NCBI RefSeq assembly: GCF_900107045.1
Contig: NZ_FNON01000003.1
Location: forward strand, 496,001-560,000
Source: Amycolatopsis xylanica
GTDB lineage: Bacteria > Actinomycetota > Actinomycetes > Mycobacteriales > Pseudonocardiaceae
DNA length: 64,000 nucleotides
Reading direction: 5' to 3'
Shown: positions 1 to 11,653 of the stretch, in pieces
Layout: each line of letters opens with the position of its first letter
How positions within the stretch are numbered: the first letter of the stretch is position 1
The notes under the pieces: model-generated
The model's input: the letters and a program-made list of their open reading frames with translations, nothing else
What the model was told of the DNA's origin: nothing
Databases searched by the model: none
Translations under genes and position numbers: made by a program

Positions 1-1056
1 GTGGTGGCCGTCGGTGCGCGCGTCGGCCGACAGGCGCATCATCTCCTCGATGAAACGGAACCGGGCCTCGTAGAGGTTCTCCGTGATCATCGCGGTGCCC
101 TCGGAGACCGCGGAGAGCGCGACCGCGAACGGCTGCAGGTCCGTCGCGAAGCCCGGGTAGGGCAGGGTGACGAAGTCGACCGACTTCGGCCGGTCGTGCT
201 GGACGACCCGGAAGCCCTTCTCGTCGAACGTGGTGATCTCGGCGCCCGCGTGCCGCAGCTTCTCGAGCACGAGGTCGAGATGATGCGGGTTGACGCCGGT
301 GACCGTCAGGTCGCCGCGGGTCATGACCGCGGCGAACGCCCACGTCGCGCCGACGATCCGGTCGCCGATCACGCGGTGCTCGGTCGGGTGCAGCGTCTCG
401 ACGCCGTGCACGGTCAGCGTCGAGGTGCCCGCGCCTTCGATCTTGGCGCCCATCTCGGTGAGCATCGTGCAGATGTCGACGATCTCGGGCTCGCGCGCGG
501 CGTTGTCGATGACCGTGGTGCCCTCGGCGAGCACGGCGGCCATCAGGATGTTCTCGGTGGCGCCGACGCTCGGGAAGTCCAGCCAGACCTGCGCGCCCTG
601 CAGCGTCTCCGCGTCCGCGACGACACAGCCGTGCTCGATGGTGGTGGTGGCGCCCAGCTTGCGCAGGCCGCTCTGGTGCATGTCCAGCGGGCGCTGGCCG
701 ATCGCGTCACCGCCCGGCAGCGCGACGATGGCCTTCTTCAGCCGCCCGACCAGCGGGCCCAGCACGCAGACGGACGCGCGCAGCTTGCCCATCGCTGGCG
801 AGTCGGCGCGGTGCGACAGCTCAGCCGGGGTGGTGATGGTGGCCGTGCCACCGTCGATGACGACCTCACAGCCGACACTGCGCAGTACGTCCGCCATCAG
901 GGGGACGTCGAGGATCTGGGGACAGTTGGTGATGGTCGTGGTGCCCTCGGCCAGCAGTGCCGCGGCCATCAGTTTGAGCACGCTGTTCTTGGCGCCGACG
1001 ACCTCTACCTCGCCGACCAACCGGGCCCCGCCATGGACGTCGAAGTGCTCGCTCAT
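1..1056 (-). CDS. murA: UDP-N-acetylglucosamine 1-carboxyvinyltransferase MurA, 3' end outside the window
   Basis: First committed step of peptidoglycan synthesis: transfers enolpyruvate from PEP to UDP-GlcNAc in the cytosol. The first 352 codons are present; the gene runs off the left edge (family length is about 420). The N-terminus reads [19 protein letters not shown] followed by VGAKNSVLK, with the conserved Lys-Asn pair. The catalytic loop reads [13 protein letters not shown] (codon at 706-708), so the usual cysteine nucleophile position is Asp117, as in Mycobacterium tuberculosis MurA. From family knowledge this substitution confers intrinsic fosfomycin insensitivity. The ATG at 1056 gives the conserved N-terminus. 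It is the last member of the minus-strand block that follows the ATP synthase operon in actinobacteria, here separated from it by accessory genes. Confidence 0.96.
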   Translation of the reverse strand, partial: MSEHFDVHGGARLVGEVEVVGAKNSVLKLMAAALLAEGTTTITNCPQILDVPLMADVLRSVGCEVVIDGGTATITTPAELSHRADSPAMGKLRASVCVLGPLVGRLKKAIVALPGGDAIGQRPLDMHQSGLRKLGATTTIEHGCVVADAETLQGAQVWLDFPSVGATENILMAAVLAEGTTVIDNAAREPEIVDICTMLTEMGAKIEGAGTSTLTVHGVETLHPTEHRVIGDRIVGATWAFAAVMTRGDLTVTGVNPHHLDLVLEKLRHAGAEITTFDEKGFRVVQHDRPKSVDFVTLPYPGFATDLQPFAVALSAVSEGTAMITENLYEARFRFIEEMMRLSADARTDGHH

Positions 1057-1128
1057 GGGGGCCAATCATGCCTTCCCGCCTGGTTTTGCCTTCCGGCAGG
1101 GCGGTGGTCCCGGCGGCGCCGAAGCGCG

Positions 1129-2037
1129 CTAGGCGGACTGCCGCCGCCGGGAGATGGCGACACCGAGCAGGCACAGCGCTCCGCCGAGCAGCCCCAGCGC
1201 CGCCGGGATCTCGGCGAGCAGCAGCCAGGACAGCAGCACCGACACGGCGGGCACCGCGTAGGTCACCGCCGACAACCTGCTCGCGTCCGAGCGGCGCAAC
1301 GCGTACGCCCAGGCGACGAACCCGATCGCCGTCGGGAACACCCCGAGGTAAGCGGCGCTGAGCATGGCCCCGGCGGGCGCCGTGCTCAGCTCACCCAGCA
1401 GCTGCGGCAGCCACGGAAGCAAGACCACGGTGGCCACGACGCTCCCGAGCCAGATCACGGTGAGCCCGTCGGCGTGGCGCAGCGCCACCTTCTGGATCAT
1501 CACCCCGGCGGCGTAGAGCACGGCGGCCAGCAGGCACAGCAGCACACCGCCCCACTCGCGCTGCGCGGACGCGCCCGTCGCGATGAGCGTGGCGCCGGCG
1601 AGCGCGACCACCGAGCCGATGATGAGCCAGCGCGAGACGCCTTCGCCGAGGAACTTCCCGGCGGTCACGGCGACCAGCAGCGGCGCGAGGTTCACCAGCA
1701 ACGCCGCGGTGCCGGCGTCGACGTGCCGCTCGGCCGCGTTGAGCGCGACGGTGTAGCCGGCGAGCCACAACACCGCGTAGGCCGCGATCAGCAGGAAGGC
1801 CTTGCGGGACAACCGCACCCGGAGGCCACGCTTGACTCCGACGAACACGGTGAGCGTGACGGCCGCGACGCCGAGCCGGAACAACGCCAGCGGCGCCGGT
1901 GACAACGCGTGCCCGATCCCGCGGATCGCGACGAACGACGAGGCCCACAGCAGCACCGCCAGCCCTGCCGCGGCGGAGGTCTTTCCCCAGGCCGTCTTCG
2001 CGGCTTCCTGCCGGGTGAATTCCAGAGTTGTGGTCAC
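1129..2037 (-). CDS. EamA/DMT-superfamily transporter
   Basis: A 302-residue integral membrane protein with about ten hydrophobic segments and the two-fold EamA repeat of drug/metabolite exporters. Recognisable pieces are AVLLWASSFVAIRG in the first repeat and LSWLLLAEIPAALGLLGGAL near the end of the second. The substrate cannot be read from sequence. The start is a GTG at 2037 with only a weak Shine-Dalgarno. It is divergent from a LysR regulator across 81 bp, the usual arrangement in which the regulator controls the exporter. It sits between the ATP synthase block and murA and is not part of the conserved synteny. Confidence 0.88.
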   Translation of the reverse strand: MTTTLEFTRQEAAKTAWGKTSAAAGLAVLLWASSFVAIRGIGHALSPAPLALFRLGVAAVTLTVFVGVKRGLRVRLSRKAFLLIAAYAVLWLAGYTVALNAAERHVDAGTAALLVNLAPLLVAVTAGKFLGEGVSRWLIIGSVVALAGATLIATGASAQREWGGVLLCLLAAVLYAAGVMIQKVALRHADGLTVIWLGSVVATVVLLPWLPQLLGELSTAPAGAMLSAAYLGVFPTAIGFVAWAYALRRSDASRLSAVTYAVPAVSVLLSWLLLAEIPAALGLLGGALCLLGVAISRRRQSA

Positions 2038-2118
2038 CCAGCCATCGTCATGGCGTCATCCGTACAGCACAAGCGATGATTTCTACCCTATTGTTAAGTG
2101 ATGCCGTACAGTTGACGG
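2038..2118. promoter_or_regulatory. Divergent promoter region of the EamA and LysR genes
   Basis: The 81-bp spacer has an AT-rich core (TTTCTACCCTATTGTTAAG, about 2080-2098) unlike its GC-rich surroundings. It also carries two direct copies of CCGTACAG at 2060-2067 and 2104-2111, each preceded by a GTCAT or GTGATG sequence. They are plausible LysR binding half-sites, by position only. Confidence 0.4.
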
Positions 2119-2994
2119 ATGCTGGACATCCCCCGGCTCCGCGTGCTGCGGGCCGTGATCGCGACCGGTTCGATCCGCGCGAGCGCCTCCGCGCTCGGCT
2201 ACACCCCCTCAGCGGTGAGTCAGCAGCTCACCACGCTGCAACGGGAAACCGGCCTGCGGCTGTTCGAGCGGTCCGGCCGCGGCATCGAGGCCACCGCCGC
2301 CGCGCGCACGCTCGCGGAGGAGGCCGACGCGGTGTTCGCGGCGTTCGGCCGGGTCGAGCAGATCGTCGGCGATCTGCGTGCCGGGCGAGTGGGCAGCCTC
2401 TCGATCGGCTACTTCGGTTCGGCTGGCGCGGCCTGGCTGGCGCCGACCGTCGCGACCTTGCGTGCCGAATTCCCCGAGCTGCGGCTGGATCTGCGGCTGT
2501 CGGAGTTCACGCCCGGCGACCCGGACCTCGACATCTTCGTCGAGGAGACCGGTGCCGAGCACTCCGCGGCCGTCGACGTCCGGCGGCTCGCCGAGGACCC
2601 GTACCTCGCCGTCGTCCGCGCCGACGATCCGCTGGCCGGAGCAGGCGAGGTGCCGCTCGCGGAGCTCGCCACGCGGCACTGGGTGGACAACGACCACCGC
2701 GCGGGTCCGTGCCGCCAGGTGCTGCTGAACGCCTGCGCGCAGGCCGGGTTCTCCCCCGGCTTCGTGGTGGAGACCCACGACTACCGGACGGCGATGGCCT
2801 TCGTGGCGACGGGGATCGGGCTGACCGTGGTGCCGTCGCTCGGCATCGGCGAGCTGCCGGAGACGCTGGCGACCGTGGCCGTGGTGTCGCCGACCCCGGT
2901 GCGGACCATCAGCGTCGCGGTGAAGAAGTCGGCGGCCGAGCACCCGGCCGCCCGGCGCGCCGTGGAGGTGCTCGAAGAGCTCGTGCGGTCGTGA
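2119..2994 (+). CDS. LysR-family transcriptional regulator
   Basis: A 291-residue regulator. Residues about 1-60 form the LysR winged helix-turn-helix, with the recognition segment ALGYTPSAVSQQLTTLQRE. From about residue 90 to the end it has the periplasmic-binding-protein-like effector domain (SLSIGYFGSAGAAWLAPTV and GLTVVPSLGI). Length is typical for the family. Divergent transcription from the EamA transporter suggests it controls that exporter and itself; the effector is unknown. There is no strong Shine-Dalgarno before the ATG at 2119, but this start gives the canonical LysR N-terminus. Confidence 0.93.
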   Translation: MLDIPRLRVLRAVIATGSIRASASALGYTPSAVSQQLTTLQRETGLRLFERSGRGIEATAAARTLAEEADAVFAAFGRVEQIVGDLRAGRVGSLSIGYFGSAGAAWLAPTVATLRAEFPELRLDLRLSEFTPGDPDLDIFVEETGAEHSAAVDVRRLAEDPYLAVVRADDPLAGAGEVPLAELATRHWVDNDHRAGPCRQVLLNACAQAGFSPGFVVETHDYRTAMAFVATGIGLTVVPSLGIGELPETLATVAVVSPTPVRTISVAVKKSAAEHPAARRAVEVLEELVRS

Positions 2995-3212
2995 GTGTTC
3001 CCGGCGGTTCTGTTTGGGCGGAAGGTCAAAGGTGGCGCGTTTCGTTTGCTCGGCCGCGGCCGAGGTGCCTGTGGTGGAAATGCGTCGTTGAACGCCGCAA
3101 AACCCGCACAGCCAAGCCACTTGACCAGGTACGGGGGCGTTCGGGATGAGGTGAGTGCGGTTTGCGGCGTTGAACGACGCAAACGGCACTCAGCCAGGTA
3201 CGGAGCCCAGGT

Positions 3213-3291
3213 ATGAGGGGAGCCCTCATCCACGCTCGGCGTGAGTGAGGGCCTCCCTCACCCGGGTCGAGCGAGTCAGGGCCTCCCTCAC
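3213..3291. repeat. Family D palindromes (ATGAGGGGAGCCCTCAT type), three units
   Basis: Three short perfect or near-perfect palindromes: ATGAGGGGAGCCCTCAT at 3213-3229, GTGAGGGCCTCCCTCAC at 3245-3261 and a one-base variant at 3275-3291. The same words recur in an eight-unit array at 48983-49218 and as a paired copy at 55410-55461. Confidence 0.8.
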
Positions 3292-3395
3292 CCGCATATA
3301 CGGTCGAACTAGGACCCCACCCCACGGATCCGAGCGGAGTAGGCCCTCACCCGCACTCGACCACGCCACCGACACGGGCGAAGCAGCCGAAAAGG

Positions 3396-3443
3396 GGTCG
3401 TGAGTGTTTTCGCCGGTTAGAACCGGCCGTACCACTCACGACC
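3396..3443. repeat. Family A hairpin (GGTCGTGAGTG ... CACTCACGACC)
   Basis: A long inverted repeat with GGTCGTGAGTG arms and the central GCCGGTTAGAACCGGC. The same hairpin recurs at 17165-17206 and 49525-49576. Here it lies directly upstream of the hypothetical gene starting at 3468, so it is not simply a terminator between convergent genes. Confidence 0.85.
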
Positions 3444-3467
3444 GGCCTGAGGTGCCAAGCTGGGGGC

Positions 3468-3845
3468 ATGCATGCCGATGAGGTCAGGCTGGGCGAGACG
3501 TACCGCGTCCGCGTCACGCACGAGGACAACCCGGCGCAGTACGCGACGGGAAACGTCGAGTTCATGACGATCTTCGCGTTCTCGATGGAATCGGCGATCG
3601 AGTTCGACTTCACGGTGACCGCGACCGGCGAGACGCTCAGCGGCGAGCCCGCGGTCACCGGGATCCGGGTGTCCGAAAGCTCGCGGGTCAGCACACCGCT
3701 GCCACCGGAGATCGCGGAACGGCTCGCGTTGCCGCCCGACGGCGATTACGTCGTGGAAGGCGTGCTCAAAGATGCCAAGACGGGCCAGATCGTCACGCTG
3801 CCGACCGATCACACACTGACGATCCCGGCGGCGTGGCTCAGCTAG
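3468..3845 (+). CDS. Hypothetical protein, 125 residues
   Basis: I do not recognise a family. The protein is acidic and soluble, without a signal peptide or membrane segment. It has alternating beta-type stretches (YRVRVTHED, FDFTVTATGETLSG, DYVVEGVLKDAKTGQIVTL), suggesting a small beta-sandwich or barrel. The ATG at 3468 is preceded by a GGGGG run as a possible ribosome site. The stop codon overlaps the end of the convergent DUF2550 gene by 8 bp. Codon use is typical of its neighbours, so it is probably real. Confidence 0.65.
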   Translation: MHADEVRLGETYRVRVTHEDNPAQYATGNVEFMTIFAFSMESAIEFDFTVTATGETLSGEPAVTGIRVSESSRVSTPLPPEIAERLALPPDGDYVVEGVLKDAKTGQIVTLPTDHTLTIPAAWLS

Positions 3846-4272
3846 CGCGGCGGATGCGGTGCCCGGGCGGCGCCGATTCGAGCCAGGACAGGAAGCCGGT
3901 CAGCGCGCCGGGGCCCATCGCGATCTCGATCGCCTCCTGGGTGTCGGACTCGCACCGCAGCACGGTCGAACCGGCGGGGACGGCGTACGCCTCGGAGCCG
4001 GACGGGTCACGGCGATCGGCGATTTCCAGCGCATCGCGTTCGAAGACGCGATCTGGGCCGGTACGCAGGCTCCAGACCCGGTACCAGGCGAAAGACTCAC
4101 CTTCGTAGCGGCCGAGCCCCAGATGCCAGCCCGCGCGAGCCGAATCGGGGCTCCAGCGCAGCGCGACACTGACGCCGCCGCCACGGCGCATGCGCACCCA
4201 CCGCAGCGAGTACCACAGCGCCACTACGACGAGCACGAGCAGGAGCCCTAGGACAACCAGTGTGATCGCCAC
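3838..4272 (-). CDS. DUF2550 membrane-anchored protein
   Basis: A 144-residue protein with one N-terminal membrane segment (ITLVVLGLLLVLVVVALWYSL, about residues 3-23), a basic stretch (RWVRMRRGG) and a soluble C-terminal domain. Its place directly after atpC matches Rv1312 in M. tuberculosis, a DUF2550 protein of unknown function. It is co-directional with atpC, 25 bp downstream, and probably the last gene of the ATP synthase transcript. The C-terminus overlaps the convergent gene by 8 bp. Confidence 0.88.
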   Translation of the reverse strand: MAITLVVLGLLLVLVVVALWYSLRWVRMRRGGGVSVALRWSPDSARAGWHLGLGRYEGESFAWYRVWSLRTGPDRVFERDALEIADRRDPSGSEAYAVPAGSTVLRCESDTQEAIEIAMGPGALTGFLSWLESAPPGHRIRRAS

Positions 4273-4297
4273 GTCCGGCCCCTGCCCGTCGCTCGCT

Positions 4298-4663
4298 CTA
4301 GACCGACTGGCCGGCGGCGCGAAGCCTCGCGGCGGCCCTGGCTCGTTCGGCCTCGTCCTCGGCCGACAGCGCGGCCTTGGCCTCCGCCACGTCGATCTCG
4401 TCCGACAGCTCGGCGCTTTCCGCCAGGATGCTGACCCCGGTGGCCGTCACCGACAGGAAACCGCCGTGCACCGCGGCGCACACCGTCTCACCATCCGTGG
4501 TGGTCACCTTCACCACGCCACCCTCGACGAGCTGGCCCAGCACGGGCTCGTGACCGGGCAGAATGCCGATCTCACCCTCGGTGGTCTGGGCCACCACGAA
4601 CGAGGCCGTGCCCGACCACAGACGGCGTTCGACGGCCACCAGCTCGACAGCGATCTCAGCCAC
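4298..4663 (-). CDS. atpC: ATP synthase epsilon subunit
   Basis: F1 central-stalk subunit coupling rotation of the c-ring to catalysis and restraining ATP hydrolysis. The N-terminal beta-sandwich ([19 protein letters not shown], then [16 protein letters not shown]) is followed by a short helical C-terminal domain. I place the start at the GTG at 4663 because a GGAG lies about 7 nt upstream; this gives 121 residues, the usual actinobacterial length. An upstream in-frame start would add non-conserved residues. It is separated from atpD by a 114-bp spacer with a hairpin. Confidence 0.94.
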   Translation of the reverse strand: MAEIAVELVAVERRLWSGTASFVVAQTTEGEIGILPGHEPVLGQLVEGGVVKVTTTDGETVCAAVHGGFLSVTATGVSILAESAELSDEIDVAEAKAALSAEDEAERARAAARLRAAGQSV

Positions 4664-4729
4664 GTCGCACTCCTTCAACTCGGGCGCTACAACCGAGTGT
4701 AATAGTTCCAAGTCCAGTTACGAGAACGA

Positions 4730-4765
4730 CGGGGCCCGGGTCCACAAAGGACACCCCGGACCCCG
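4730..4765 (-). terminator. Intra-operon hairpin between atpD and atpC (possible attenuator)
   Basis: On the minus-strand transcript an 11-bp stem (CGGGGTCCGGG with CCCGGGCCCCG, one G-U wobble) encloses a second small stem, GTCC/GGAC with a TTTGT loop. It begins just after the atpD stop and has no uridine tract, so it may attenuate, or protect the upstream mRNA, rather than fully terminate. Confidence 0.5.
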
Positions 4766-4777
4766 CCGCCACCGAAA

Positions 4778-7110
<2,333 letters not shown>

Positions 7111-7121
7111 GAGCTACCAGC

Positions 7122-8762
7122 TCACTTCTTCGGCGCGGGCTTGTTGACCTTGACGGTCTCGTGCCCGACCTGGTCGGCGTCCATCGCCTCGGCACCGGCC
7201 TCGATCAGGGGCTTGCCCTCGGAGGTGGTGAACTCCTTCTTGTACTCCTCGGCCGCGTCGACGATCGCCTTGGCGGTCTCGTCCGAGAACTTGCCGCTGT
7301 CCCGGATGTCGGCCAGCAGGTCCGCGTGACGGCGGCGCAGCGCGTCGGCCAGCTCGTGGTTGAAGCGGCGCACGTCCTCGGTCGGGACCGAGTCGAAGTG
7401 ACCGTTCGTGCCCAGGTACACCGTGACGACCTGCTCCTCGACCGGGATCGGGGAGTACTGCGGCTGCTTGAGCACCTCGTACAGGCGGGCACCACGCTCG
7501 AGCTGCGCCTTGGAGGCGTCGTCGAGGTCCGAGGCGAAGGCGGCGAACGCCTCCAGCTCGCGGTACTGCGACAGGTCGATACGGAGCGAGCCCGCGACCG
7601 ACTTCATCGCCTTGACCTGCGCGGCGCCACCGACTCGGGAAACCGAGATACCCACGTCGATGGCCGGGCGCTGACCGGCGTTGAACAGGTCCGACTGGAA
7701 GAAGCACTGGCCGTCGGTGATCGAAATGACGTTCGTCGGGATGTAGGCCGACACGTCGTTGGCCTTCGTCTCGATGATCGGCAGACCGGTCAGCGAGCCC
7801 GCGCCCAGCTCGTCGGAGAGCTTCGCGCACCGCTCGAGGAGACGCGAGTGCAAGTAGAAGACGTCGCCGGGGAACGCCTCGCGGCCCGGCGGGCGGCGCA
7901 GCAGCAGCGAGATCGCGCGGTAGGCGTCGGCCTGCTTGGTCAGGTCGTCGAACACGATCAGGACGTGCTTACCCTCGTACATCCAGTGCTGGCCGATGGC
8001 CGAGCCGGTGTAGGGGGCGATCCACTTGAAGCCGGCGGAGTCGGAAGCCGGGGCGGCGACGATGGTGGTGTACTCCATCGCGCCCGCGTCCTCGAGCGAC
8101 TTCTTGACCGAGGCGATCGTGGAGCCCTTCTGGCCGACCGCGACGTAGATGCAGCGGACCTGCTTCTGCGGGTCGCCGGTCTCCCAGTTGGCCTTCTGGT
8201 TGATGATCGTGTCGACCGCGACCGCCGTCTTGCCGGTCTTGCGGTCACCGATGATCAGCTGGCGCTGGCCGCGGCCGATCGGGGTCATCGCGTCGATCGC
8301 GGTGATACCGGTCTGCAGCGGCTCCGACACCGGCTGGCGCTCGACCACCGAAGCGGCCTTGACCTCCAGCGGGCGGCGGTCGGTGGTCTCGATCTCGCCG
8401 AGGCCGTCGATCGGCGCGCCGAGCGGGTTGACCACGCGGCCGAGGTAGCCGTCGCCGACCGGGACCGAGAGGACCTGGCCGGTCCGCTTGACCTGCTGGC
8501 CCTCTTCGACCGTCTCGAAGTCACCCAGGATCGCGGCACCGATGGAGCGCTGCTCCAGGTTCAGCGCGACGCCGAGCACCCCGCCGGGGAACTCGAGCAG
8601 CTCGTTGGCCATGGCCGAGGGCAGGCCCCCGACGTGGGCGATGCCGTCACCGGCGTCCAGGACGACGCCGACCTCTTCCCGGCTTACATCCGGGGCGTAA
8701 CTCGAGACGTAGTTCTCGATCGCACTGCGGATCTCATCCGAGGAGATCGTCAGCTCCGCCAT
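7122..8762 (-). CDS. atpA: ATP synthase alpha subunit
   Basis: Non-catalytic nucleotide-binding F1 subunit, 546 residues. It has the Walker A loop [13 protein letters not shown] and the signature [14 protein letters not shown]. The C-terminus carries the extension typical of actinobacterial alpha subunits (ending NKPAPKK), which in mycobacteria is linked to suppression of ATP hydrolysis. It lies 61 bp after atpH and 11 bp before atpG. Confidence 0.98.
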   Translation of the reverse strand: MAELTISSDEIRSAIENYVSSYAPDVSREEVGVVLDAGDGIAHVGGLPSAMANELLEFPGGVLGVALNLEQRSIGAAILGDFETVEEGQQVKRTGQVLSVPVGDGYLGRVVNPLGAPIDGLGEIETTDRRPLEVKAASVVERQPVSEPLQTGITAIDAMTPIGRGQRQLIIGDRKTGKTAVAVDTIINQKANWETGDPQKQVRCIYVAVGQKGSTIASVKKSLEDAGAMEYTTIVAAPASDSAGFKWIAPYTGSAIGQHWMYEGKHVLIVFDDLTKQADAYRAISLLLRRPPGREAFPGDVFYLHSRLLERCAKLSDELGAGSLTGLPIIETKANDVSAYIPTNVISITDGQCFFQSDLFNAGQRPAIDVGISVSRVGGAAQVKAMKSVAGSLRIDLSQYRELEAFAAFASDLDDASKAQLERGARLYEVLKQPQYSPIPVEEQVVTVYLGTNGHFDSVPTEDVRRFNHELADALRRRHADLLADIRDSGKFSDETAKAIVDAAEEYKKEFTTSEGKPLIEAGAEAMDADQVGHETVKVNKPAPKK

Positions 8763-8823
8763 TTCGTTCCCGCTCTCGCTTCGTTCTTACCAGTGTCAAA
8801 AGTCTGTGGTTGCCGGCGCCGGG

Positions 8824-9627
8824 TCAGCCGGCCAGCCGCTTGCGCAGCGCTTCGAGCTGACCCGCGACGCTGCCGTCGATGACCTCTTCGCCCACCCGGA
8901 CGACGAGACCTCCGCCGAGCTTCTCGTCGACCTCGACGTGCAGCGCGATGGCCCGCCCGTAGATGCGCGTGAGCTTCTCGGACAGCTGGGCCTTCTGCTC
9001 GTCGGACAGCGCGCTCGCGCTCGTCACGTGGGCGACCGAGCGGTCACGCCGCTCCGCGGCCAGCTCGACCAGTTCGTCGAGGCCCTTGCCACGCAGGACG
9101 GTCGCCTCGACCAGTGTCTTGGTGACCAGGTCCACCTTGTCGGCGAACAGGCCTCGCACCAGGTTCCGCTTGGCTTCGGCTGGCGCCGTCTGGTCGGACA
9201 GTGCCCGCTCGAGCTCCGGCTCACCCTCAACGATACGGGCGACCTGGAACAGCTGTGCCTCGACGGCGTCGAGCGTTCCGCTCTTCTCCGAGCTGGTCAG
9301 CAGTGCCGAGCGCCCGAGGGACTCCACACCGTCGACCAGTTCGCGGGGGCTGGACCACCGGCTGCCTGCCACGGTGTCGAGCACCTGCAGCGTCGGCTCG
9401 GAGATCTTGCCCGCCAGTACGGACCTGATCAGCGCCTTCCGCGACTCTTCAGAGGCGGAGGCGTCACTGACGGCCCGGCGCAGGGTGATCTCCCTGCCGA
9501 GCAGGTCGACGACCGAGAGCAGCTCGTCGCCGACGGTGGCGGGGTCGGTGCCCGCGTCCGCCAGAACCTCGCTGAGACGGGTCTCAGCGAGGCCGAGCGC
9601 TTCGCGGCTCGCAGCATGCAGCGTCAT
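8824..9627 (-). CDS. atpH: ATP synthase delta subunit
   Basis: Peripheral-stalk subunit joining F1 to the b subunit, 267 residues. The C-terminal delta/OSCP domain carries VDEKLGGGLVVRVGEEVIDGSV. Unlike in mycobacteria, where b and delta are fused, this delta is separate and begins 6 bp after the atpF stop. The first roughly 90 residues are a helical domain of the long actinobacterial form. Confidence 0.96.
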   Translation of the reverse strand: MTLHAASREALGLAETRLSEVLADAGTDPATVGDELLSVVDLLGREITLRRAVSDASASEESRKALIRSVLAGKISEPTLQVLDTVAGSRWSSPRELVDGVESLGRSALLTSSEKSGTLDAVEAQLFQVARIVEGEPELERALSDQTAPAEAKRNLVRGLFADKVDLVTKTLVEATVLRGKGLDELVELAAERRDRSVAHVTSASALSDEQKAQLSEKLTRIYGRAIALHVEVDEKLGGGLVVRVGEEVIDGSVAGQLEALRKRLAG

Positions 9628-9633
9628 CTGGTT

Positions 9634-10188
9634 CTACTTCCCCGCTCCGGTAGCAGCGGCACTGGTTTCGAGCTCGGCGAGGAACCGGTCGACCGTGCCC
9701 CGGCGGCGCACCTCATCCTCGAGCGACTCGCCGACGATGCGGCTGGCCAGCTCGACGGCGTTGCGGCCGAGTTCGGCACGCAGTTCGGCGACGATCTGCT
9801 GCTTCTGCGCCTGCAGCTGGGCGTGGCCCTGAGCGACGATCCGCTCGGACTCCGCCTGTGCCTCGGCACGCAGCTCCACCTTGATCTGCTCGGCTTCCTG
9901 CCGGGCGTCATCGCGGATCTTCGCGGCCTCGGTCCGCGCCTCGGCCAGCTGCGCGTTGTACTTCTCCAGCGCGGCCTCAGCCTTGGCCTGAGCCTGCTCG
10001 GCCTTTTCGATCCCGCCCTCGATCTTCGCGGTCCGCTCGGCGTACATGGTCTCGAAACGAGGAACCACGAACTTCTTGAGCAGGAAGAGGAGGATCAGGA
10101 ACGAGATGAAACCGAGAATGAGCTCAGGAACGTGCGGCTGAATCGGATTCACGGCCTCTTCGGCCAGAATCAACTCCGTGTTCATCAC
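9634..10188 (-). CDS. atpF: ATP synthase b subunit
   Basis: Stator subunit of Fo, 184 residues. One membrane segment (LILGFISFLILLFLLKKFVV, about residues 23-42) is followed by a long charged, alanine-rich coiled coil (AEQAQAKAEAALEKYNAQL). It contacts delta at its C-terminus. The start MMNTEL has two adjacent methionines; either could be used. It lies between atpE and atpH. Confidence 0.97.
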   Translation of the reverse strand: MMNTELILAEEAVNPIQPHVPELILGFISFLILLFLLKKFVVPRFETMYAERTAKIEGGIEKAEQAQAKAEAALEKYNAQLAEARTEAAKIRDDARQEAEQIKVELRAEAQAESERIVAQGHAQLQAQKQQIVAELRAELGRNAVELASRIVGESLEDEVRRRGTVDRFLAELETSAAATGAGK

Positions 10189-10218
10189 GACGTCTCCCTA
10201 AGAACGGTGAAAGGTCGA

Positions 10219-10473
10219 TCAGCCGGCGGCGATGAAGTAAAGAACGAAGCCCAGCAGCGCGAGCACCTCGACGAGGATGAAGGTGGTGAAGGCGATGCCC
10301 TGCAGCTTGCTCTGGGCCTCCGGCTGGCGGGCGGTGCCGTTGATGACGGCGGCGAAGATCAGACCCACACCGATGCCGGGGCCGATGGCGCCCAGGCCGA
10401 AGCCCATGGCGGCCAGACCCTTGTTGAGGTTGACCGTCTCAGCGGCTGCCTGCGCAAGAACGATGTTGCTCAC
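10219..10473 (-). CDS. atpE: ATP synthase c subunit
   Basis: Proton-carrying ring subunit: two membrane helices joined by the RQP loop. The first helix carries the glycine-rich [14 protein letters not shown]. The ion-binding carboxylate is a Glu in [12 protein letters not shown] (Glu69 from the chosen start), the site that diarylquinolines target in mycobacteria. I prefer the GTG at 10473 because the GAAGGG is about 8 nt upstream of it but only 2-3 nt from the ATG at 10479; the alternative adds two residues. Confidence 0.97.
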   Translation of the reverse strand: MSNIVLAQAAAETVNLNKGLAAMGFGLGAIGPGIGVGLIFAAVINGTARQPEAQSKLQGIAFTTFILVEVLALLGFVLYFIAAG

Positions 10474-10536
10474 TTGCATTTCCCTTCGAACTCGGTCCGC
10501 AACTCGCGGATCGGGGGCTTGTGTTGGTTTATCTCT

Positions 10537-11316
10537 TTAGTGGTCGCTCGCCAGCGCCGCACCGATGTAGCCGGCGGCGAGGATCGCGAAGATGTAGGCC
10601 TGCAGCACCTGGATGAAGGCTTCCAGCAAGGTCATCGCGATACCGAACGCGAACGAGACCAGCGAGACACCCTTGAGTGCGAAGTTCTGCTCCAGCAGGA
10701 AAGCGCCGCCCAGCGTGAACACCCCGATGATGAGGTGACCGGCGAACATCGCGGCGAAAACACGAATCGCCAGCGTGAGCGGGTTCATGATGAACTTCTG
10801 GAAGAACTCGATCGGCGTCAGCAGCACATACACGAACTTCGGAATGCCCGGCGGGAACAGCTGGTTCTTGATGTACCCGGCGAAACCGTGGCGCTTGATA
10901 CCGACGTAGTGGTAGACCGGATAGACCACACCGACCGACAGAGCCAACGCGAACCCGATGTGCGACAGCGACGGGAACTGGATGAACGGAATGATCCCGA
11001 AGATGTTGTTCACCAGCACGAAGGTGAACAGGCTGAGGATCAGCGGGATGAAGGGCTGGAAGTCCTTCGCGCCGATCTGCTCACGGGCGATGTTGTTACG
11101 GCTGAAGTCGTAGATCGACTCGGCAATGAACTGGCCCTTGCCGGGGATCAGCTTCATCTTCCGCGTGGAGATGAGAAAGAAACCGGCCACGATGATGACC
11201 GAGAGCACCACGAGGATCATCGGCTTGGTGACTTCGCCGAAGATCGGGGGCAGCTCGAAATCCTTGGGGCCGGGGGCGACGAACTCGCCACCCTCGGCTC
11301 GTACCAGCGCGCCCAA
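10537..11316 (-). CDS. atpB: ATP synthase a subunit
   Basis: Stationary Fo proton-channel subunit, 259 residues with five or six membrane helices. The conserved helix with the essential arginine reads MNPLTLAIRVFAAMFAGHL. The start is a TTG at 11316 with a strong GGAAGGAG about 5 nt upstream. Downstream of the atpI-like gene after a 337-bp spacer, and 58-63 bp before atpE. Confidence 0.95.
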   Translation of the reverse strand: MGALVRAEGGEFVAPGPKDFELPPIFGEVTKPMILVVLSVIIVAGFFLISTRKMKLIPGKGQFIAESIYDFSRNNIAREQIGAKDFQPFIPLILSLFTFVLVNNIFGIIPFIQFPSLSHIGFALALSVGVVYPVYHYVGIKRHGFAGYIKNQLFPPGIPKFVYVLLTPIEFFQKFIMNPLTLAIRVFAAMFAGHLIIGVFTLGGAFLLEQNFALKGVSLVSFAFGIAMTLLEAFIQVLQAYIFAILAAGYIGAALASDH

Positions 11317-11653
11317 CTGGGCTCCTTCCGGTTCTCCCGGCCGGCGTTCACTCCGCCGGGGGAATCGTCACGATCTGGACTTAACGTACCCGATGGGCAT
11401 CGGGCACCCGGAGGCGGCTACCACTGGTCGCATGGTGCGGAACGTCGGGACGTCCGGTCACACAGCGTGGCCACTGCCGGGCCCTCCCGGGAGCGAGATC
11501 CAGGTCCAGCACGCGGGGAAGAACGACACGATGCCACGGTGCTGGTCGCTGGTCACGAACCGGGAGAACGGCTGAGCCCGCCTCCACGACGCGGACGATA
11601 CCAGCCGGTGAAACACCACCGTACAGGCGTACTCCTTAACAGCGCGGAGTCTG
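11317..11653. other. Spacer between the atpI-like gene and atpB
   Basis: 337 bp without a convincing gene. A 68-codon minus-strand frame at 11381-11587 lacks family resemblance and a clear ribosome site. The spacer is long for an operon interior, so a second promoter for atpB-C or a structured leader may lie here. I see no clear -35/-10 pair or terminator. Confidence 0.5.

Larger units (their letters stand above)
2995..3467. other. Gene-free spacer packed with palindromic repeats
   Basis: No credible coding sequence. It contains a short palindrome around TCGTTGAACGCCG at 3081-3099, an 18-of-20 matching inverted repeat at 3152-3192 (TGAGTGC arms), the family D units at 3213-3291 and the family A hairpin at 3396-3443. 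The word GTTGAACG recurs in the first two. Confidence 0.75.

Noticed and set aside
11381..11587. Small minus-strand gene between the atpI-like gene and atpB
   Set aside because: No clear ribosome site, no recognisable residues, and Arg/Pro-rich composition typical of non-coding high-GC frames.
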